Source of the DNA: Dolomedes plantarius
Taxonomy: Eukaryota > Arthropoda > Arachnida > Araneae > Dolomedidae
Assembly: GCA_907164885.2 (NCBI GenBank)
Contig: OU015495.1
Coordinates: 103,824,622 to 103,888,621, forward strand
Reading direction: 5' to 3'
DNA length: 64,000 nucleotides
Position numbers and translations under genes: made by a program. A model generated the notes under the pieces. It was not told the DNA's origin. It saw nothing but the letters and a program-made list of their open reading frames with translations, and made no database searches. Shown here in pieces: positions 11,911-23,775 of this stretch. The stretch's first letter is position 1; each line of letters begins with the position of its first letter.

Positions 11911-13006
11911 CAGCGGTTCTCAACCTGGGGGGCGTAGAAGAATTTCAAGGGAGACGTGAGTTTAAAAAAATAAAATAAAAAGTAGAATTAACTGTAATTT
12001 ACTGTACGCAATTTTGCGGTCACAATGTAACAGTAACGTATTTCGACACTCAACTTTCTGAACATGAAGCTACAATGTCAGAAAAACATTCTGAAGACTT
12101 ATGCAGTTAACGGTTTCACAAAGAAGATAGCTCTTTGCCAACGCCGTCTTCAGAGTTCAGAGCCAAACTTTTCATCATTTCCAAGATTGAACGACCTCCT
12201 CGATGAAAAAAAAAAAATTCTCCCATCGCAACAGATAAATGTATTGGAGGACCTTATATCAGGGCATTTGGTAGGTAGCATTACAAATTGAAATTGCAGA
12301 CTATTTTCCAGATATTAGTTCAGAGAATTGGGAGTTTAAGTTAGCAAGAGATCCCTTTAAAATCGACGTGGATGTACTTCCTGATCATATTCAGGAACAA
12401 GCAATCTACCTAAAATGTGATTCTCAAGCAAACATGGAATTCGAAAACATGGATGGTGAAAATATTTGGTTACGCTATTTTCCTGTTTACCCAGAATTTG
12501 CTTTGGAAGCTTTGAGGTTGTTAGTGCAGTTTTCATCCACATATCTCTGTGAATCTGGATTTTCAGCATTAGCATACATAAAATCAAAATATCGAGCAAA
12601 GCTGGACGTTGAAAGTGACCTGAGGTGTGCTTTTTCACAGTTACAACCTAATATTCAAAACTTGTCAAGGACAAACAATTCCAGACCTCTTATTAATGTT
12701 GTGAAAGTGACTGGTATTACATTCCAAACTCACCTACATCCTTGATTAACTCAAATATATTTGATCTGTATTTAATTATTTGATTTCCTATGTTCTAATA
12801 ATAATAATATGTTCCAAATTAAGATATGTGTAGTAATATTAAATTTTGTGTATGAAATTATCTATTCTATATTTTCATTTAATAACCAGCTTCAGTTTCA
12901 AATTCCGATTGTACTACTTGTATTGACCACATATAGTCGTGGGGGAGGCGTGACCTCACATCAATGTTCAAAGGGGGATACAGAGCCTGAAAGGTTGAGA
13001 ACCCTG
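11911..13006 (+). mobile_element. Internally deleted hAT element with perfect TSD
   Basis: The ends are CAGCGGTTCTCAACCT at 11911 and AGGTTGAGAACCCTG at 13006. They are inverted copies differing by a one-base indel. AGTTAAAG flanks both sides (11903-11910 and 13007-13014). The 1.1-kb length and the retained middle and C-terminal parts of a transposase show that it is a deletion derivative of an autonomous hAT element. Confidence 0.93.
12064..12745 (+). pseudogene. hAT transposase remnant (ZBED5-like C-terminal part)
   Basis: Two pieces in different frames. 12064-12291 resembles the middle of ZBED5/FAM200-type hAT transposases (ERLNDLLDEKK-like region). 12368-12745 carries the conserved hAT dimerisation region. 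The recognisable core is FSSTYLCESGFSALAYIKSK followed by a YRAKLD motif and a DLRCAFSQLQPNI helix. The BED zinc finger and most of the RNase-H-like catalytic domain are missing, and a stop near 12290 separates the pieces. It cannot make an active enzyme. It lies wholly inside the hAT element 11911-13006. Confidence 0.82.
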
Positions 13007-13142
13007 AGTTAAAGGAAACGTCAAGATACAACCCAGAATAATTTGGAGAACCGATGAGCAGTAAAACTTGATTATTTTTATCAAATACTACGATATATTC
13101 AGCATGCAGGAAAACATTACCGCAACACTCCCAACCAATCAA

Positions 13143-13663
13143 CAGGGCCTTTTTATAGCAAGGGCAAAACGGGACTTTGTACAGGGCCCTCTGATGCTAA
13201 GGGGCCCCAAAACTGTCCTCTTTAACATTCAAAATCTCTTTAACGATGTTTCTCAACACTAAAATAGATAGGGTGCCAGATAAGTGAAAGATTTTAATTT
13301 CGCTTTCTGCTCTAGGGAAAATGTTAAACTGGTTGTATCACACGTACAGCAGAAGTTGAAAGGCGTTTTCAATTTGATGTGAAACATGTTTATGAGTGCA
13401 TCTTATCAGCCATACACTGTAATAGCAAATATAGGACTCGCATGCAGGGTTGTTTGGTTTAATCCTTATTTGAATCAAAATTTAAATCAAATGATTTTTT
13501 TTAATCCTGATTTTTAACAACTTTTCCTTACACACTTGGTGTATGCACCTAGTACTTCTAATAGTATAGTCCTTGGATAGTTCTTATTTTTATAAATGTT
13601 CGTGAGGGGGGGCCCCCAAATAGCATCTGCCCAGGGGGCTCCAGCATTCATAATCGGGCCCTG
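13143..13663. mobile_element. hAT-type MITE, long copy (521 bp)
   Basis: Starts CAGGGCC at 13143, ends GGGCCCTG at 13663, and is flanked by perfect 8-bp copies CCAATCAA (13135-13142, 13664-13671). It shares its ends and the GGTGTATGCACCTAGT segment with the 207-bp copy at 24151. The extra roughly 300 bp here shows the short copy is an internal deletion, or this one carries extra sequence. Confidence 0.9.
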
Positions 13664-13671
13664 CCAATCAA

Positions 13672-16600
13672 CCAACTTATACGAATTATAGCTCTTTGAT
13701 ATGTTTCACGCAAACCGTTTGATATTTGTGTAATGGGACTCCAATCTACAAGTTGAAGGGGAATAAAGAGAAATTTTGTGTATCATAGCGATTTCGAGAC
13801 ATAGAGAAAAACCTTTATTTTGAAACCCGTATTTTAAAAGATATGGCTGATAATTGGCATGTAAATAGTTTGCCAAAAAAGAACACAGTATCAAGTTGTC
13901 TATAGTAATTTAGTTTGACTGTTGACCCAGTGGCAAAATGGATTGCTGTCCCAATTAAATCTAACGTTGGCTGACCTTCAAAATTGACTGTTGACCCAAC
14001 TAGTAGCCAAGTGTTGCTTGAACTGCTCTACCACCGGCCAATTAACAGCCAACCGTTTGCAGATCTTCAAAACGCACCGTTGTGGTAATATAATCCCAAC
14101 GACCAACCCTAACTGTTAGTCAACTGTGCAGAACAACAGGTGCCCAAGAATTTTCCAATAGTCGTGATACTTAGGGTTAAGGCGTAATTATACATAAGCA
14201 TAATTTCCCTGACTCTCATGTTTCCCCGTCGTCATGTTTATCTGATTGGCTGTGTTGGAATCTTACGTTACGGATTTTTTAGAGTTTCTAAGGTCTAGTA
14301 ATTTAGTGCAAAAAGCGATTCATAGTCCGATTTACCATTTCAGCCGAAAATTCTCGCCAGATAACAGATAAGTTGCAACGAATGGCGTGCTTTACTATTG
14401 TAATTAATTCTATTATGGTTAGGGCTGCTACAATTTTAGCCCTTTAAAAATGCAGACTTTTTTCATTAGGAATCAGACAGAATATTTACTTTTAGGACGA
14501 ATGAACCCTTCTAACCGATCTATACACGCCTAGGGCTAAATAGCAGTTTTTAGTTGACCAGATGCCAGTTTAGGCTTTGTTGATTCCTAGATAGTCGTCA
14601 CAATGATACCACAAAATCATTTCTTTGCTTTGTTTACCGTTTTCTGGCCTCGCGTTTTCGGCCAACCGTCACTAATTGCTATTGTTTGTTGGGGCTCTTT
14701 TTTGTTTCTCACATCTGGAGCATCCATTTTTAGGCAAGCATTTAAAATTACTTATTTCAAATTCTTACTAATCTCAGCCATCCTAAATGGCTTCTAGCCT
14801 GCTGATTTCAGTGGTATGGACTCTCCCCCTGGCCGCTTCTGTGGGGCTGGGGTGGGGCCCCTGGGTACTTGGAAGAGTTCATGCGCTGGGGGTGGCTGCC
14901 TGCTGCGGTCTGTTTCCATCGGTAGGGGTTCCAACCTGGCCTATGTTGCAAAGTCGGGCTCAATACGGTGCAAAGGAAACTACAGTTTTTAGATAGAAAT
15001 GGACGAATGTGTGAGAAAAATTGTGTAGGAAAGCTACGCAACGCATGAACGGACATTTACCTTTCTTCCCAATGAGTGGGCGAAGTCATTCTTCTGAACT
15101 GTTCTCTGTTAAGTGGGAGAGCTTTGCATCAGACGTTCACAAATTATGATTTTTAAGCCATGATCTGGATTTTATTAGCTTCATTGTTTACGTTTTACAA
15201 ACAGCAGCACAGTGAGAATTCATTTTGAAAATATGTTTTGCAAAAGTAAATTCTGCAAGGCTTTTTCTACTAATGCTTGATAAATATTTCTGATTACTAA
15301 AAATCATAACTGCTTTGTTTGAAATCAATGCATCCTTAGCATATTTTTTCCAGGCGTTATGTCACTTATCCTTTAATGGCCCCTGGATATAACAAATTTT
15401 TAGTTTAACCAATCTTGCGTCTCAGAATTTTCCCACAGCCTCTTGAAAACATTGTAAAGCCGCCTAACATATTTGATACATTCTTAGAGGAGACATAAAT
15501 CAGCTCTGTAAATTCAACTTGTGTACAACTCGGTACAGTCGATTCAACTCAGATTCAACTCGGTACAGTCGAATTTCTCATGTCCTGAATCCCTTTAATA
15601 ATTAAATGCGTCCCGTAATTCAAGTTTAAAAAGGGTTTTGTTGAAAGATGACCATCAATAACCGAAACGAATCATTTAAGAAGACAGCTACCAAAATATC
15701 AGAACCATTGAAAATTCACAATCTATATCACCGCACCGAAATAAGCCCCACTCTCATATGCCTCTGTACGCCACTGAGTGCAATACGCCATCGGAGTGAG
15801 GCGGCCATCTTGGAGACCTTTGGAGAACAAAACTAAGAAACCCTATGGAGATTAACATGGCCACTGTTTTGCGGAGACTTTTATTCGAAATCTATTCATA
15901 CTTGGCGGAATTCCTACTATGTAAACCTTTAAATATTGAAGATCTACGATTTTTCAAAAGATTACGCCTGGAAATGCCGTTTTTAACGAGAAAAACAATA
16001 AATATTATTCAGTTTCGAATGCTGCTATGCCAAAATCTGCTAAGAAGGCGATATCCGTATTCAAATAGAATATTATGATAACCCTTGTATGGTAACCTTG
16101 TATATCAAAACTGTACGAAAAAGATGCCAAATCATTTTGGGATTGTTAGAAAAATTCGTTTTCTTGTGAGAGTGACGAGTTGTGTATCTACGTAAGATTT
16201 TGGTACGTTTTTTGTGCGAAAATTTCAACTTAATCAAACGGGAGGATTAAGATGCTCTTAAACCTTCTTAATTACAGACGTTCTATTACGACTTGTCTGG
16301 ATTAATATATGCTTGTGTTCCTGCATCAATGAAATATTAAAACTTACCATAATGTGTTTAATTTTGTTGCTGATTCTTTTTTCTCAAATTTTGGTTTGCA
16401 TTTTTAAAAACTCAACATGTTCTGCTAGAGATCAGTAAGTATTTAGAGATATTTATAAATTTGACTTTTTTGATTTGAAGCATTTTAAATTCTCCCACTC
16501 ACGATAACTTTCGAAGAACTTTCCTGAAGGTTTTCAAAATCAATAAATCATCGTTAAATTAAGTGCGAAATGGGACGTTTATATACTATAGGTCATAATT

Positions 16601-17028
16601 AAAAAAATTAAAATGCTTTATTGCATTAAAGGAAATTGTTTGCTTTTATTAACTACTTATGCAATTTGTCTCTCATACCTAGCTAGCTGGTGTTACACTT
16701 TTGAAATAGATTGAATTATATCTGTTTTTAAGTGTTAAGTCTTGCTGGCTGATGAATTAAAAATGTATATATATTGAGATAATCCACGGGATTCTTGAAA
16801 TCTAACTATCAAGATATAAATGTATTGTTTATATTATTTTTGTCTTTGCTATCATGAAAATTCTTTAATTGTAAAATTTTAGTATTTCTACAGTTTAATA
16901 CTGGATAATTTCATGTGGGATATTTTATCAATAAAACACACTCATTATACAGAAGTAATTTATTCAGTTTTTACCCCTAGATACTATTTCCTGTGGTAGT
17001 TAGATGAGGTTATAAATTCTTAATGATA
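13672..17028. other. Unannotated 3.4 kb
   Basis: No gene or element ends were supported. 14785-14990 is markedly GC-richer than its surroundings. 15528-15580 contains a short tandem duplication of AACTCGGTACAGTCGA. Open frames here (for example 15845-16078) lack recognisable domains. Confidence 0.5.
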
Positions 17029-17032
17029 AAAT

Positions 17033-17468
17033 TATAGAGTATCTATGCTCACTTCTACCCAGACTTGGGTGTATATAATTTGAAGTAGCACTCTATTTGA
17101 ATTATATACAAACACAGTTTATACATGAAATAATGTTTATTGAATTCGCTGCACATATAATTGGCTTTTACAGCAATAAGCATGCGTACTACTTGTACGG
17201 AATGTAAATACAGCTTTTAAGGACAATATATTTTTATACTCACGAACAGTAAGTCAAACCAGCAGTACTGCCACGTAAACTTCTGGCCCGTAAAGCACTA
17301 GCGCAGGATAACACCTTTTCAACCTTAACAACAACTCCCTTTTTTCATTAATGACGCTGCGTGGTATTTATACTAAGCGCGTATGCCGAAATTAGCATAT
17401 CTAAAGCAGCTTCTTTAATTCACTCAAAAGTTCGATTCTTGTGAATCGAATCTTGTGTATACCTTACA
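17033..17468 (-). repeat. 3' LTR of the Gag-only element
   Basis: On the minus strand it begins TGTAAGGTATACACAAG and ends CATAGATACTCTATA. It is 436 bp, the same length as the partner LTR. The TG start is present but the end is TATA rather than CA, as in some Ty3/gypsy lineages. Confidence 0.92.
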
Positions 17469-17480
17469 CTGGCCTCCCTC
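17469..17480 (-). other. Polypurine tract
   Basis: The minus strand reads GAGGGAGGCCAG directly before the 3' LTR, the position where plus-strand DNA synthesis is primed. A T-rich run lies just upstream, as usual. Confidence 0.75.
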
Positions 17481-17999
17481 GAAAAAAAAATTAGGTAACT
17501 GAGGTCTGAACGGCTTCAGTTAACTAATTGAAAACGCGTGCTGGTCTGACTTTTTACATAATGGGTGGCAAAGCCAAAAAACCTTCCACACGTTGTGTGG
17601 AGGAAAAACGCCACTACCATTTTACAAAACTAACCCCGAAGGGTCCAGGTGACACCATTACACAGTGGATTTGCAGAGTTGCGGATACTGGGCTGGCCAA
17701 CTGCGCCCTAAAATATCTATTTTAATTAAAAGTGACAACACAATTGCACAGCATGACATTTCTTGACTGTATCTGCTCTTCCCCAAACATAATGCACATG
17801 TGTTATGATTTGTGAAGTTAGTATGTTAGTTGTTTGTTATCTGTAGTTAGTATGTATTATTTTTTTTTTCACTACATGTCCCCTTCAAAAATTTATAAAA
17901 CAGTATGCCGTTTTTTTTTTCAGTGGCTCACTCCCTCCCCTCAAAATGTTTACACAGTATATACAATGGGGAACTTCAAACCAATTTGGTTCGATTTTA

Positions 18000-19973
18000 T
18001 TAAAGGGTGGGAGTTAGAATAAGAAAGTTGATACAAGACTTGTTCCTCATGAATGCAGCAACTTCACTGCACCAGTTTGTCCAATCCGTGGAACCTCTCT
18101 TGATGGTCGCAGTCCTAGTAAAGGGGTTCGTTGACCGTGTGGGCATCCTTCGTGCAGCAGGTCGTAGGTCCTGAGGCGCTGGTCCGGCTTGACGATGGAC
18201 AGGAGGTCTCTTGGGAGGAGGCCAACCTTGCTGGGCGGCTGATATCTTGCGTTTCCTGTACTTATGCAAAGGAGCTTTAAAATTGTCATCTATCCTTTTC
18301 ATAACCTTGTGTACCTTATCAGCGACGCATTCCTCCTTTGATGGAGTTTTTGTAGTGCACACTTTACCTTTCTTCATACTTTTGCTTGTATCGGTATTAA
18401 ATTTTAATGCAGATTCTATTTTTTCAACAACCTGACTCTGCTTTTCGTATTTGTGCTTATACGACTTCTTGTTTACCGCCTTAATTACTTCAGTATTAGC
18501 AATTTTAATGCTGGAACCTGAAGGCGCTTTTTCACGTTTTTTATCCCCCTTAACTTGAGTTTTATCCTCTTTTGACAAAAAAGTTTCTTTGAAACTTGCG
18601 ACATCAGAATCGTTATCATTTAAATTCTTTAACACTGCTTCAGTTTTAGGAAGATTAAGCTTTTCGTACTCGTGCGTTTTATTGCAAACTTTCTTTATAA
18701 CTTCCGAAGCATCAGCTAAACTACCTACAGTATAACTCTGTGTCAACTTTTCATCCTGATTCTCAGTCTGGTTTTCATGTACTTTATTTAAAACCATATT
18801 ATCAACCTGGCCTACACAATCCCCATTCGGCTGGAAACTTGAAATAATATCATCACCTAGCAAGTTCCTACTATCGTTTAAAGAATTTTTATTGTCGTCA
18901 ACTAATAAGTATTCACTAACTTCCGTAACGCATACTTCGTCATCTGCTAAATTTCCTTCATTAACAGATGTGTGAATATCATCTAAAATATCAGGTATAG
19001 CATCAATAATATCAGGTATAGCATTAATAGAAGTGTCAGATGATTTATTTTCTAAACCACTAGCATTAGTATCGGCCCTATTTTCAGAAATTTGTACTGG
19101 AATTACCGCATTATTCCAGCTAGACTCACTTTCTTTATAAGCCACAAAAATACCCTGACTTTCACTATTCTCAAAATAATGATTACTACTCGGACAAAAT
19201 AATACATTTGACCAAACAGTTTCAACAGGTTGAACCATATCATGTGAATCAACTTGCCAGTGCAAGTAAGGTGCTTGCATATTATTTTCTTTAGGTGCAC
19301 TAATTTCATTATAACGCCGTGCGCTTCTATTATTTTGCCTGCGGTACTGCTTACGCTGCTGGTTTGAAACTCGCGAAAAATTTTGGCGCGGCTGTATAAA
19401 ACTTCTCGTACCTGAATGACGGTGAGGGGTAGCGAAGAAATGTCTATTGTCATATTTAGCTAAAGCTTGAAGGAGGGTAACCTTGCTTGTAATTGTTTGA
19501 TTATCTAAAAAATCTTGAACACTTGGCTTCAAACGTTGGATAACTATTTTTAAGATTATCGCTTCCGTCATTCCCTCTAAATATTCCTCACACTTGGAAA
19601 TCTTTTCCATAGCAAAATCTAATGCAGACTGACCTTCACGTTGCCTTAGCGAATAAATTTCCGCTTCAATTTCACTTTGATTAAAGGTCTTTGGAAAAAC
19701 ACTAAGAAACTGTTGCTTGAATGACAAATAGTCAAAAATCAGATTACTGCTTTTCATACACGTGTACCACTGAAATGCACTACCTCTTAAAGCGGCTAGA
19801 GCAATTTTAAGTTTATCCCCCTCTGGGGTGCATTGTTGCTGAAAGTAATGCTCAATTTTCTTTAGGAATTGGCTTGAGGGGCCGCCATTGAAGGTGGCTT
19901 CGAATGGCGCAATTTGCTGAACCATAATTACCCGAGGAAAATTTCCAGCAGGATTTTGTTCTACAACACTCAT
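18000..19973 (-). CDS. Gag-like protein of an LTR retrotransposon, 657 aa
   Basis: The only ORF of the element 17033-20544, starting 135 nt inside the 5' LTR. Residues about 20-180 read as a retrotransposon Gag/capsid-type domain (FNGGPSSQFLKKIEHYFQQQ, ALRGSAFQWY, LRQREGQSALDFA, IVIQRLKPSVQDFL), similar to Ty3/gypsy-style Gag. Residues about 184-235 are rich in Arg, Gln and Asn (RRQNNRSARRYN) and probably bind nucleic acid in place of a zinc knuckle, since no CCHC box is present. From about 240 to 560 the chain is acidic, low-complexity and repetitive (IPDIIDAIPDILDDI). The last roughly 90 residues are Lys/Pro/Arg-rich. No protease DSG/DTG motif follows. It is intact and long for a Gag. Function is inferred from family resemblance: particle assembly that packages the element's own RNA while enzymes come from a partner. 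Confidence 0.85.
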   Translation of the reverse strand: MSVVEQNPAGNFPRVIMVQQIAPFEATFNGGPSSQFLKKIEHYFQQQCTPEGDKLKIALAALRGSAFQWYTCMKSSNLIFDYLSFKQQFLSVFPKTFNQSEIEAEIYSLRQREGQSALDFAMEKISKCEEYLEGMTEAIILKIVIQRLKPSVQDFLDNQTITSKVTLLQALAKYDNRHFFATPHRHSGTRSFIQPRQNFSRVSNQQRKQYRRQNNRSARRYNEISAPKENNMQAPYLHWQVDSHDMVQPVETVWSNVLFCPSSNHYFENSESQGIFVAYKESESSWNNAVIPVQISENRADTNASGLENKSSDTSINAIPDIIDAIPDILDDIHTSVNEGNLADDEVCVTEVSEYLLVDDNKNSLNDSRNLLGDDIISSFQPNGDCVGQVDNMVLNKVHENQTENQDEKLTQSYTVGSLADASEVIKKVCNKTHEYEKLNLPKTEAVLKNLNDNDSDVASFKETFLSKEDKTQVKGDKKREKAPSGSSIKIANTEVIKAVNKKSYKHKYEKQSQVVEKIESALKFNTDTSKSMKKGKVCTTKTPSKEECVADKVHKVMKRIDDNFKAPLHKYRKRKISAAQQGWPPPKRPPVHRQAGPAPQDLRPAARRMPTRSTNPFTRTATIKRGSTDWTNWCSEVAAFMRNKSCINFLILTPTL

Positions 19974-20096
19974 TTTTTAAATAGTATATAAGTACTTGCA
20001 ACAATTTTATCAATATACGTACACAGTACACAGTTTTTAATTTCAATTATGTTCTTCGTTACAAATTTAACGCTAACTACCAGGGTATATATATTT

Positions 20097-20107
20097 TTCG
20101 GGCGCCA
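20097..20107 (-). other. Primer-binding site (tRNA-Lys)
   Basis: One base inside the 5' LTR the minus strand reads TGGCGCCCGAA. This equals the first 11 bases of the well-known tRNA-Lys primer-binding site. The match then stops (AAAT), so pairing would be short. Confidence 0.8.
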
Positions 20108-20108
20108 G

Positions 20109-20544
20109 TATAGAGTATCTATGCTCACTTCTACCCAGACTTGGGTGTATATAATTTGAAGTAGCACTCTATTTGAATTATATACAAACACAGTTTATAC
20201 ATGAAATAATGTTTATTGAATTCGCTGCACATATAATTGGCTTTTACAGCAATAAGCATGCGTACTACTTGTACGGAATGTAAATACAGCTTTTAAGGAC
20301 AATATATTTTTATACTCACGAACAGTAAGTCAAACCAGCAGTACTGCCACGTAAACTTCTGGCCCGTAAAGCACTAGCGCAGGATAACACCTTTTCAACC
20401 TTAACAACAACTCTTTTTTTTCATTAATGACGCTGCGTGGTATTTATACTAAGCGCGTATGCCGAAATTAGCATATCTAAAGCAGCTTCTTTAATTCACT
20501 CAAAAGTTCGATTCTTGTGAATCGAATCTTGTGTATACCTTACA
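20109..20544 (-). repeat. 5' LTR of the Gag-only element
   Basis: A 436-bp direct copy of 17033-17468. The visible difference is CTCCC+T6 in one LTR against CTC+T8 in the other. Confidence 0.92.
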
Positions 20545-20548
20545 AAAT

Positions 20549-21429
20549 TTCACCCATGACTCTCTCAGTTACTCTTGTCTACAAAGAATTACAATATATT
20601 TATAAATTAATTATGAACACAAAACAGAAAAAATGAATTTTATACACAAAACAGAATTATTTTAGACTGTCTTACAATATGATATGTACTAATACACAGG
20701 ATTAAGTATCAAATTTACTACTGATCACCGAAAAATAAATTTTAATTTTTACAAATTTATATTGGAGGTCTGAAATGAGATGGAATTTGAGAGAAATAAA
20801 ATGATAGCAAATAATATGTTAATACCAATGGTTAAATTTCTAAATAATATAAGTTTAAAATAACGTAAGTTTTAAATAATATAAAATTTTAAAGAATATA
20901 AATTTAATATTTGATTTTAAAATATATTTTATTCATGTAGTCTTCATAAATATATGACACTGACTGAAAATTATTTTTATTATACACATAGTGTTAGATT
21001 TTGGGTTCTTTTCCACAAGAAATCTCACACAAAATAATTAACTCTCATAGTTTTTTAATTTTTTTATTCCTCTATTGAATAAAGCTAGCTCTTTAACTCT
21101 CTCTCTCTCAGAGCTATATACAACACTCCCCCTCTCTGGGTAGGGAGCGTCCCTCATAGGGTTGCTACATTTTTGGTATGGCGCCTTCGAAGAAGGGTTG
21201 CTACATTTTTTTGGCATCTGCCAGAACATACCGCCACGCCTTACAATGTTTTTAAACATTCAAGAAAGGTAGATTACATACACTTAATTGATTGGATATG
21301 ATACAATGGTCCAATATTGAATTATACAAATGCAAATACAAATATTAAAAAAAATTAAAATCATATGATAGCTCTTCAACAATAACACGATTAAAAAAAC
21401 AAATTAATTAATCATTAAATCATGGGTAG
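20549..21429. other. AT-rich spacer beside the BEL/Pao remnant
   Basis: No gene. It may contain the decayed 3' LTR of the neighbouring BEL/Pao element, but no matching partner was found upstream of 26615. Confidence 0.4.
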
Positions 21430-21513
21430 GAGACATAACTTCGAAATTGGGTGCTTTTATTCATCCAATGCAGTTTTAACTTTGACAACTCTAACCTTTG
21501 AGTCTTTTCCAGG

Positions 21514-21921
21514 CTAAATCTCACAAATTCTTCCTAATGACCATTGACACGGTGGTAAGTTATCCTCCTTAACAACTACTAAGTCCCCTACCTTTGCAAT
21601 ATCCTTCTCAAATTTCCACTTGATCCTCTGTTGCAAATGGCTGAGATAATCTGAATGCCATCTTTTCCAGATTATCTGTACATTTTTGGTTAAATTTTGC
21701 CAGTGATCAAGCCTATTTCCACCAATAATTGTTAAATCAGGTTCAACTATTGATGTAATAGGTCGCCCAGTTAAAAAATGGGAAGGGGTCAAAACATTCA
21801 AATCATCAATATTAGCAGATAACGGAACAAGCGGGCGACAGTTTAACATTCCCTCCACCTGAATCAACACTGTCAGAAACTCTTCGTAAGTCATTTTTAA
21901 ATTCCCTAATACTCTCTTCAA
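21514..21921 (-). pseudogene. BEL/Pao integrase, C-terminal part
   Basis: Contains the diagnostic end region of Pao integrases. NCRPLVPLSANIDDLNVLTP leads into SHFLTGRP. WQNLTKNVQIIWKRWHSDYL then runs into LQQRIKWKFEK, and a C-terminal GDLVVVKEDNLPP plus W-LGR domain closes it. The catalytic Glu region should lie just upstream in the damaged stretch. It is separated from the core (22175-22384) by the MITE at 22014. Confidence 0.88.
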
Positions 21922-22013
21922 GTAATATTTAATGGATTTTACTCCTGCCTCCCAGATACCTCGGAAATTTGGGGCTCTAGGGGGAAGGAACTTCCAATCG
22001 ATAGGGCCTGTTC

Positions 22014-22150
22014 ACATAGGAGTCCGTTGCGGAGCGTTAAAGTATTGAAATATATTTAACCAATGACAAACCTCCAAACGATTAGCAAGGAAATTCTTAA
22101 CGCCTGTGATTGGTTTATTTTCGTCTCAACGTCATCTTTCCCTTAACGCT
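22014..22150. mobile_element. Palindromic MITE copy, right end truncated
   Basis: Begins GGGCCTGTTCACATAGGAGT and contains the shared core with CCTGTGATTGGTTTATTTTC. The last part (TTTCCCTTAACGC) then runs into unrelated sequence. It interrupts the BEL/Pao integrase coding region. Confidence 0.8.
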
Positions 22151-22174
22151 AAGTTAAGGGAAACATGGTCATAA

Positions 22175-22742
22175 TTAAAAAAACTGACATCTAGATGACA
22201 TATAGTTTGCTAGAGTTTCATCTGGTAGCTTCACTAACCTTTGCAATTTTTTAAGCTCATTATTCGCGCCTACAAAGTTTTTCACGTTGTCAGTAAACAA
22301 CTTAGCGCATTTGTCCCTTCTAAATATAAATCGTTTAAGGGTAGCAATAAACGAAGTCGATGTTAAATCTGACACTACCTCCAAATGCAGCCTTAGTCAC
22401 AAAGCAAATAAATATGCATACATAAACTTTGTGATACATACCTTTCATTTGACCCTTATACTTAACATAGAAAGGGCCGCAAAAATCTGCTCCTGTAATA
22501 TTGAAGGGAAAGGTTTGCCTGACTCTTTCTCTAGGCAAATCGGCCATTAACTGATCCATTACCTGTGGATTTGCCTTAAAGCAGGTAATGCAATCATGAA
22601 CAATTCTCCTACATATGCTTCGCCCATTAATTATCCAAAACTGCTGCCTAATTTGATACAGTAAGGCTTGAGGCCCTGAATGCAAATACTTTATGTGAAA
22701 ATATTTAACAATTAACTCTGTTAATTTATGCTTGGTTGGCAA
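22175..22742 (-). pseudogene. BEL/Pao integrase, zinc-binding and core domains
   Basis: 22742-22335 reads an HHCC zinc-binding domain (HIKYLHSGPQALLYQIRQQF, then CRRIVHDCITC) and the start of the catalytic core (ITGADFCGPF with the first Asp, then KVYVCIFICFVTKA). The core continues in another frame at 22384-22175 as EVVSDLTSTSFIATLKRFI and FTDNVKNFVGA, which holds the second Asp. A frameshift near 22370 separates the two. The element would have used this domain for chromosomal insertion. It is inactive here. Confidence 0.87.
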
Positions 22743-22909
22743 TAAAATTGGAAACTTTTTCTCATAGGGTAAATTACTATTACTCAGTCTGCCTCCTACC
22801 CTTAAAATGCCATCCTTATCAACAAAGGCGTTTAGATTGTTAAGTGGGCTGGTTTTAGAGCCCTTTACATTGGTTAGCTCATCTCTGAAGGTTTGATGCT
22901 GTACTAACT

Positions 22910-23647
22910 TTACCAGATATAACTGAGCTTTTTCCAGTTCTGTGGGGCAAATGGCCCAGTCTTGCGGTCTATTACTTTGCAGTTTTCCCCAAACCTGAAA
23001 ATAAAACTCAATACCCGAATGATTTTTAAATATTTGTTACTAATATTTAGTAAGTCATTCACAGAATTATTAGTACTTATGTTTAAATTAACCACATTAG
23101 AGTCACAAGGAATTTTCAGCTCGGGAGTATGGTCATCTTTTATAACTGTCTCTGGAACTGGTGTATTGGGATACTTGTTGGTAGTCAGGTATTCGGATCC
23201 ACTCCACCAAAGTGAACAACCAGATAACTCTTGGGGGTTCAATCTTCTGGATATTAAATCAGCTGGATTCTCGTCGGATGGTACATGACGCCATTACGAC
23301 ACGTCGGTCAGTTCTTGTATTCGCAACAAATGTTTTAAGATGATAGGGTTCTTTTTTATCCATGATAGTACAATCATAGATTCGCACCATAAGAAAGTAC
23401 GCTGTATCTCAAATTGTATCGAAGATTTAATCTTTCGAATTAGCTTAGCTAATAATAAGGCTGCACAAAGATCCAACCTTGGTATTGTTGTTTTCTTTAT
23501 AAGTGATACACGAGATTTATTCGAAATTAGTTGCACTTGGATTCTTCCCTCATTCGTTATTGATTTACAATAAACAGCCGCACCGTAAGCTACTTCCGAT
23601 GCATCAGAGAACCCACGCAATTCTATCACAGCAGGATTTTCCTGCAA
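22910..23647 (-). pseudogene. BEL/Pao RNase H and connecting region
   Basis: 23647-23294 reads ELRGFSDASEVAYGAAVYCK with the DAS motif typical of Pao RNase H. TIPRLDLCAALLLAKL and LWCESMIVLSWI follow. 23242-22910 is the region linking RNase H to integrase (NPQELSGCSLWWSG, then a variable segment). A frame change lies between the two pieces near 23290. Confidence 0.85.
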
Positions 23648-23775
23648 AATGCACTGACCAATTGTTAAGCTGTTTAGATGTTGCAGCGACTCAATAAAAT
23701 TCTTCCACTCTTGTTCTTCCTTTGATGGCAGTAAGTCAACCTAGTCAATTTTTAATAGCCAAAGCATCTGAAGCA

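Larger units (their letters stand above)
17033..20544 (-). mobile_element. Gag-only LTR retrotransposon (TR-GAG type)
   Basis: A compact 3.5-kb element on the minus strand. Two 436-bp LTRs (17033-17468, 20109-20544) differ, as far as I can compare by eye, at only about two adjacent bases in a T-rich stretch. The target duplication is AAAT (17029-17032, 20545-20548). A primer-binding site complementary to tRNA-Lys lies just inside the 5' LTR and a purine tract just before the 3' LTR. The only gene is a 657-aa Gag-like ORF. There is no protease, reverse transcriptase or integrase, and at 2.6 kb the internal region has no room for them. Near-identical LTRs and an unbroken ORF indicate a recent insertion driven by another element's enzymes. 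Confidence 0.9.

Noticed and set aside
14787..14996. GC-rich open frame with hydrophobic N-terminus
   Set aside because: Open in both strands; looks like a GC-rich island or repeat piece, not a signal-peptide gene.
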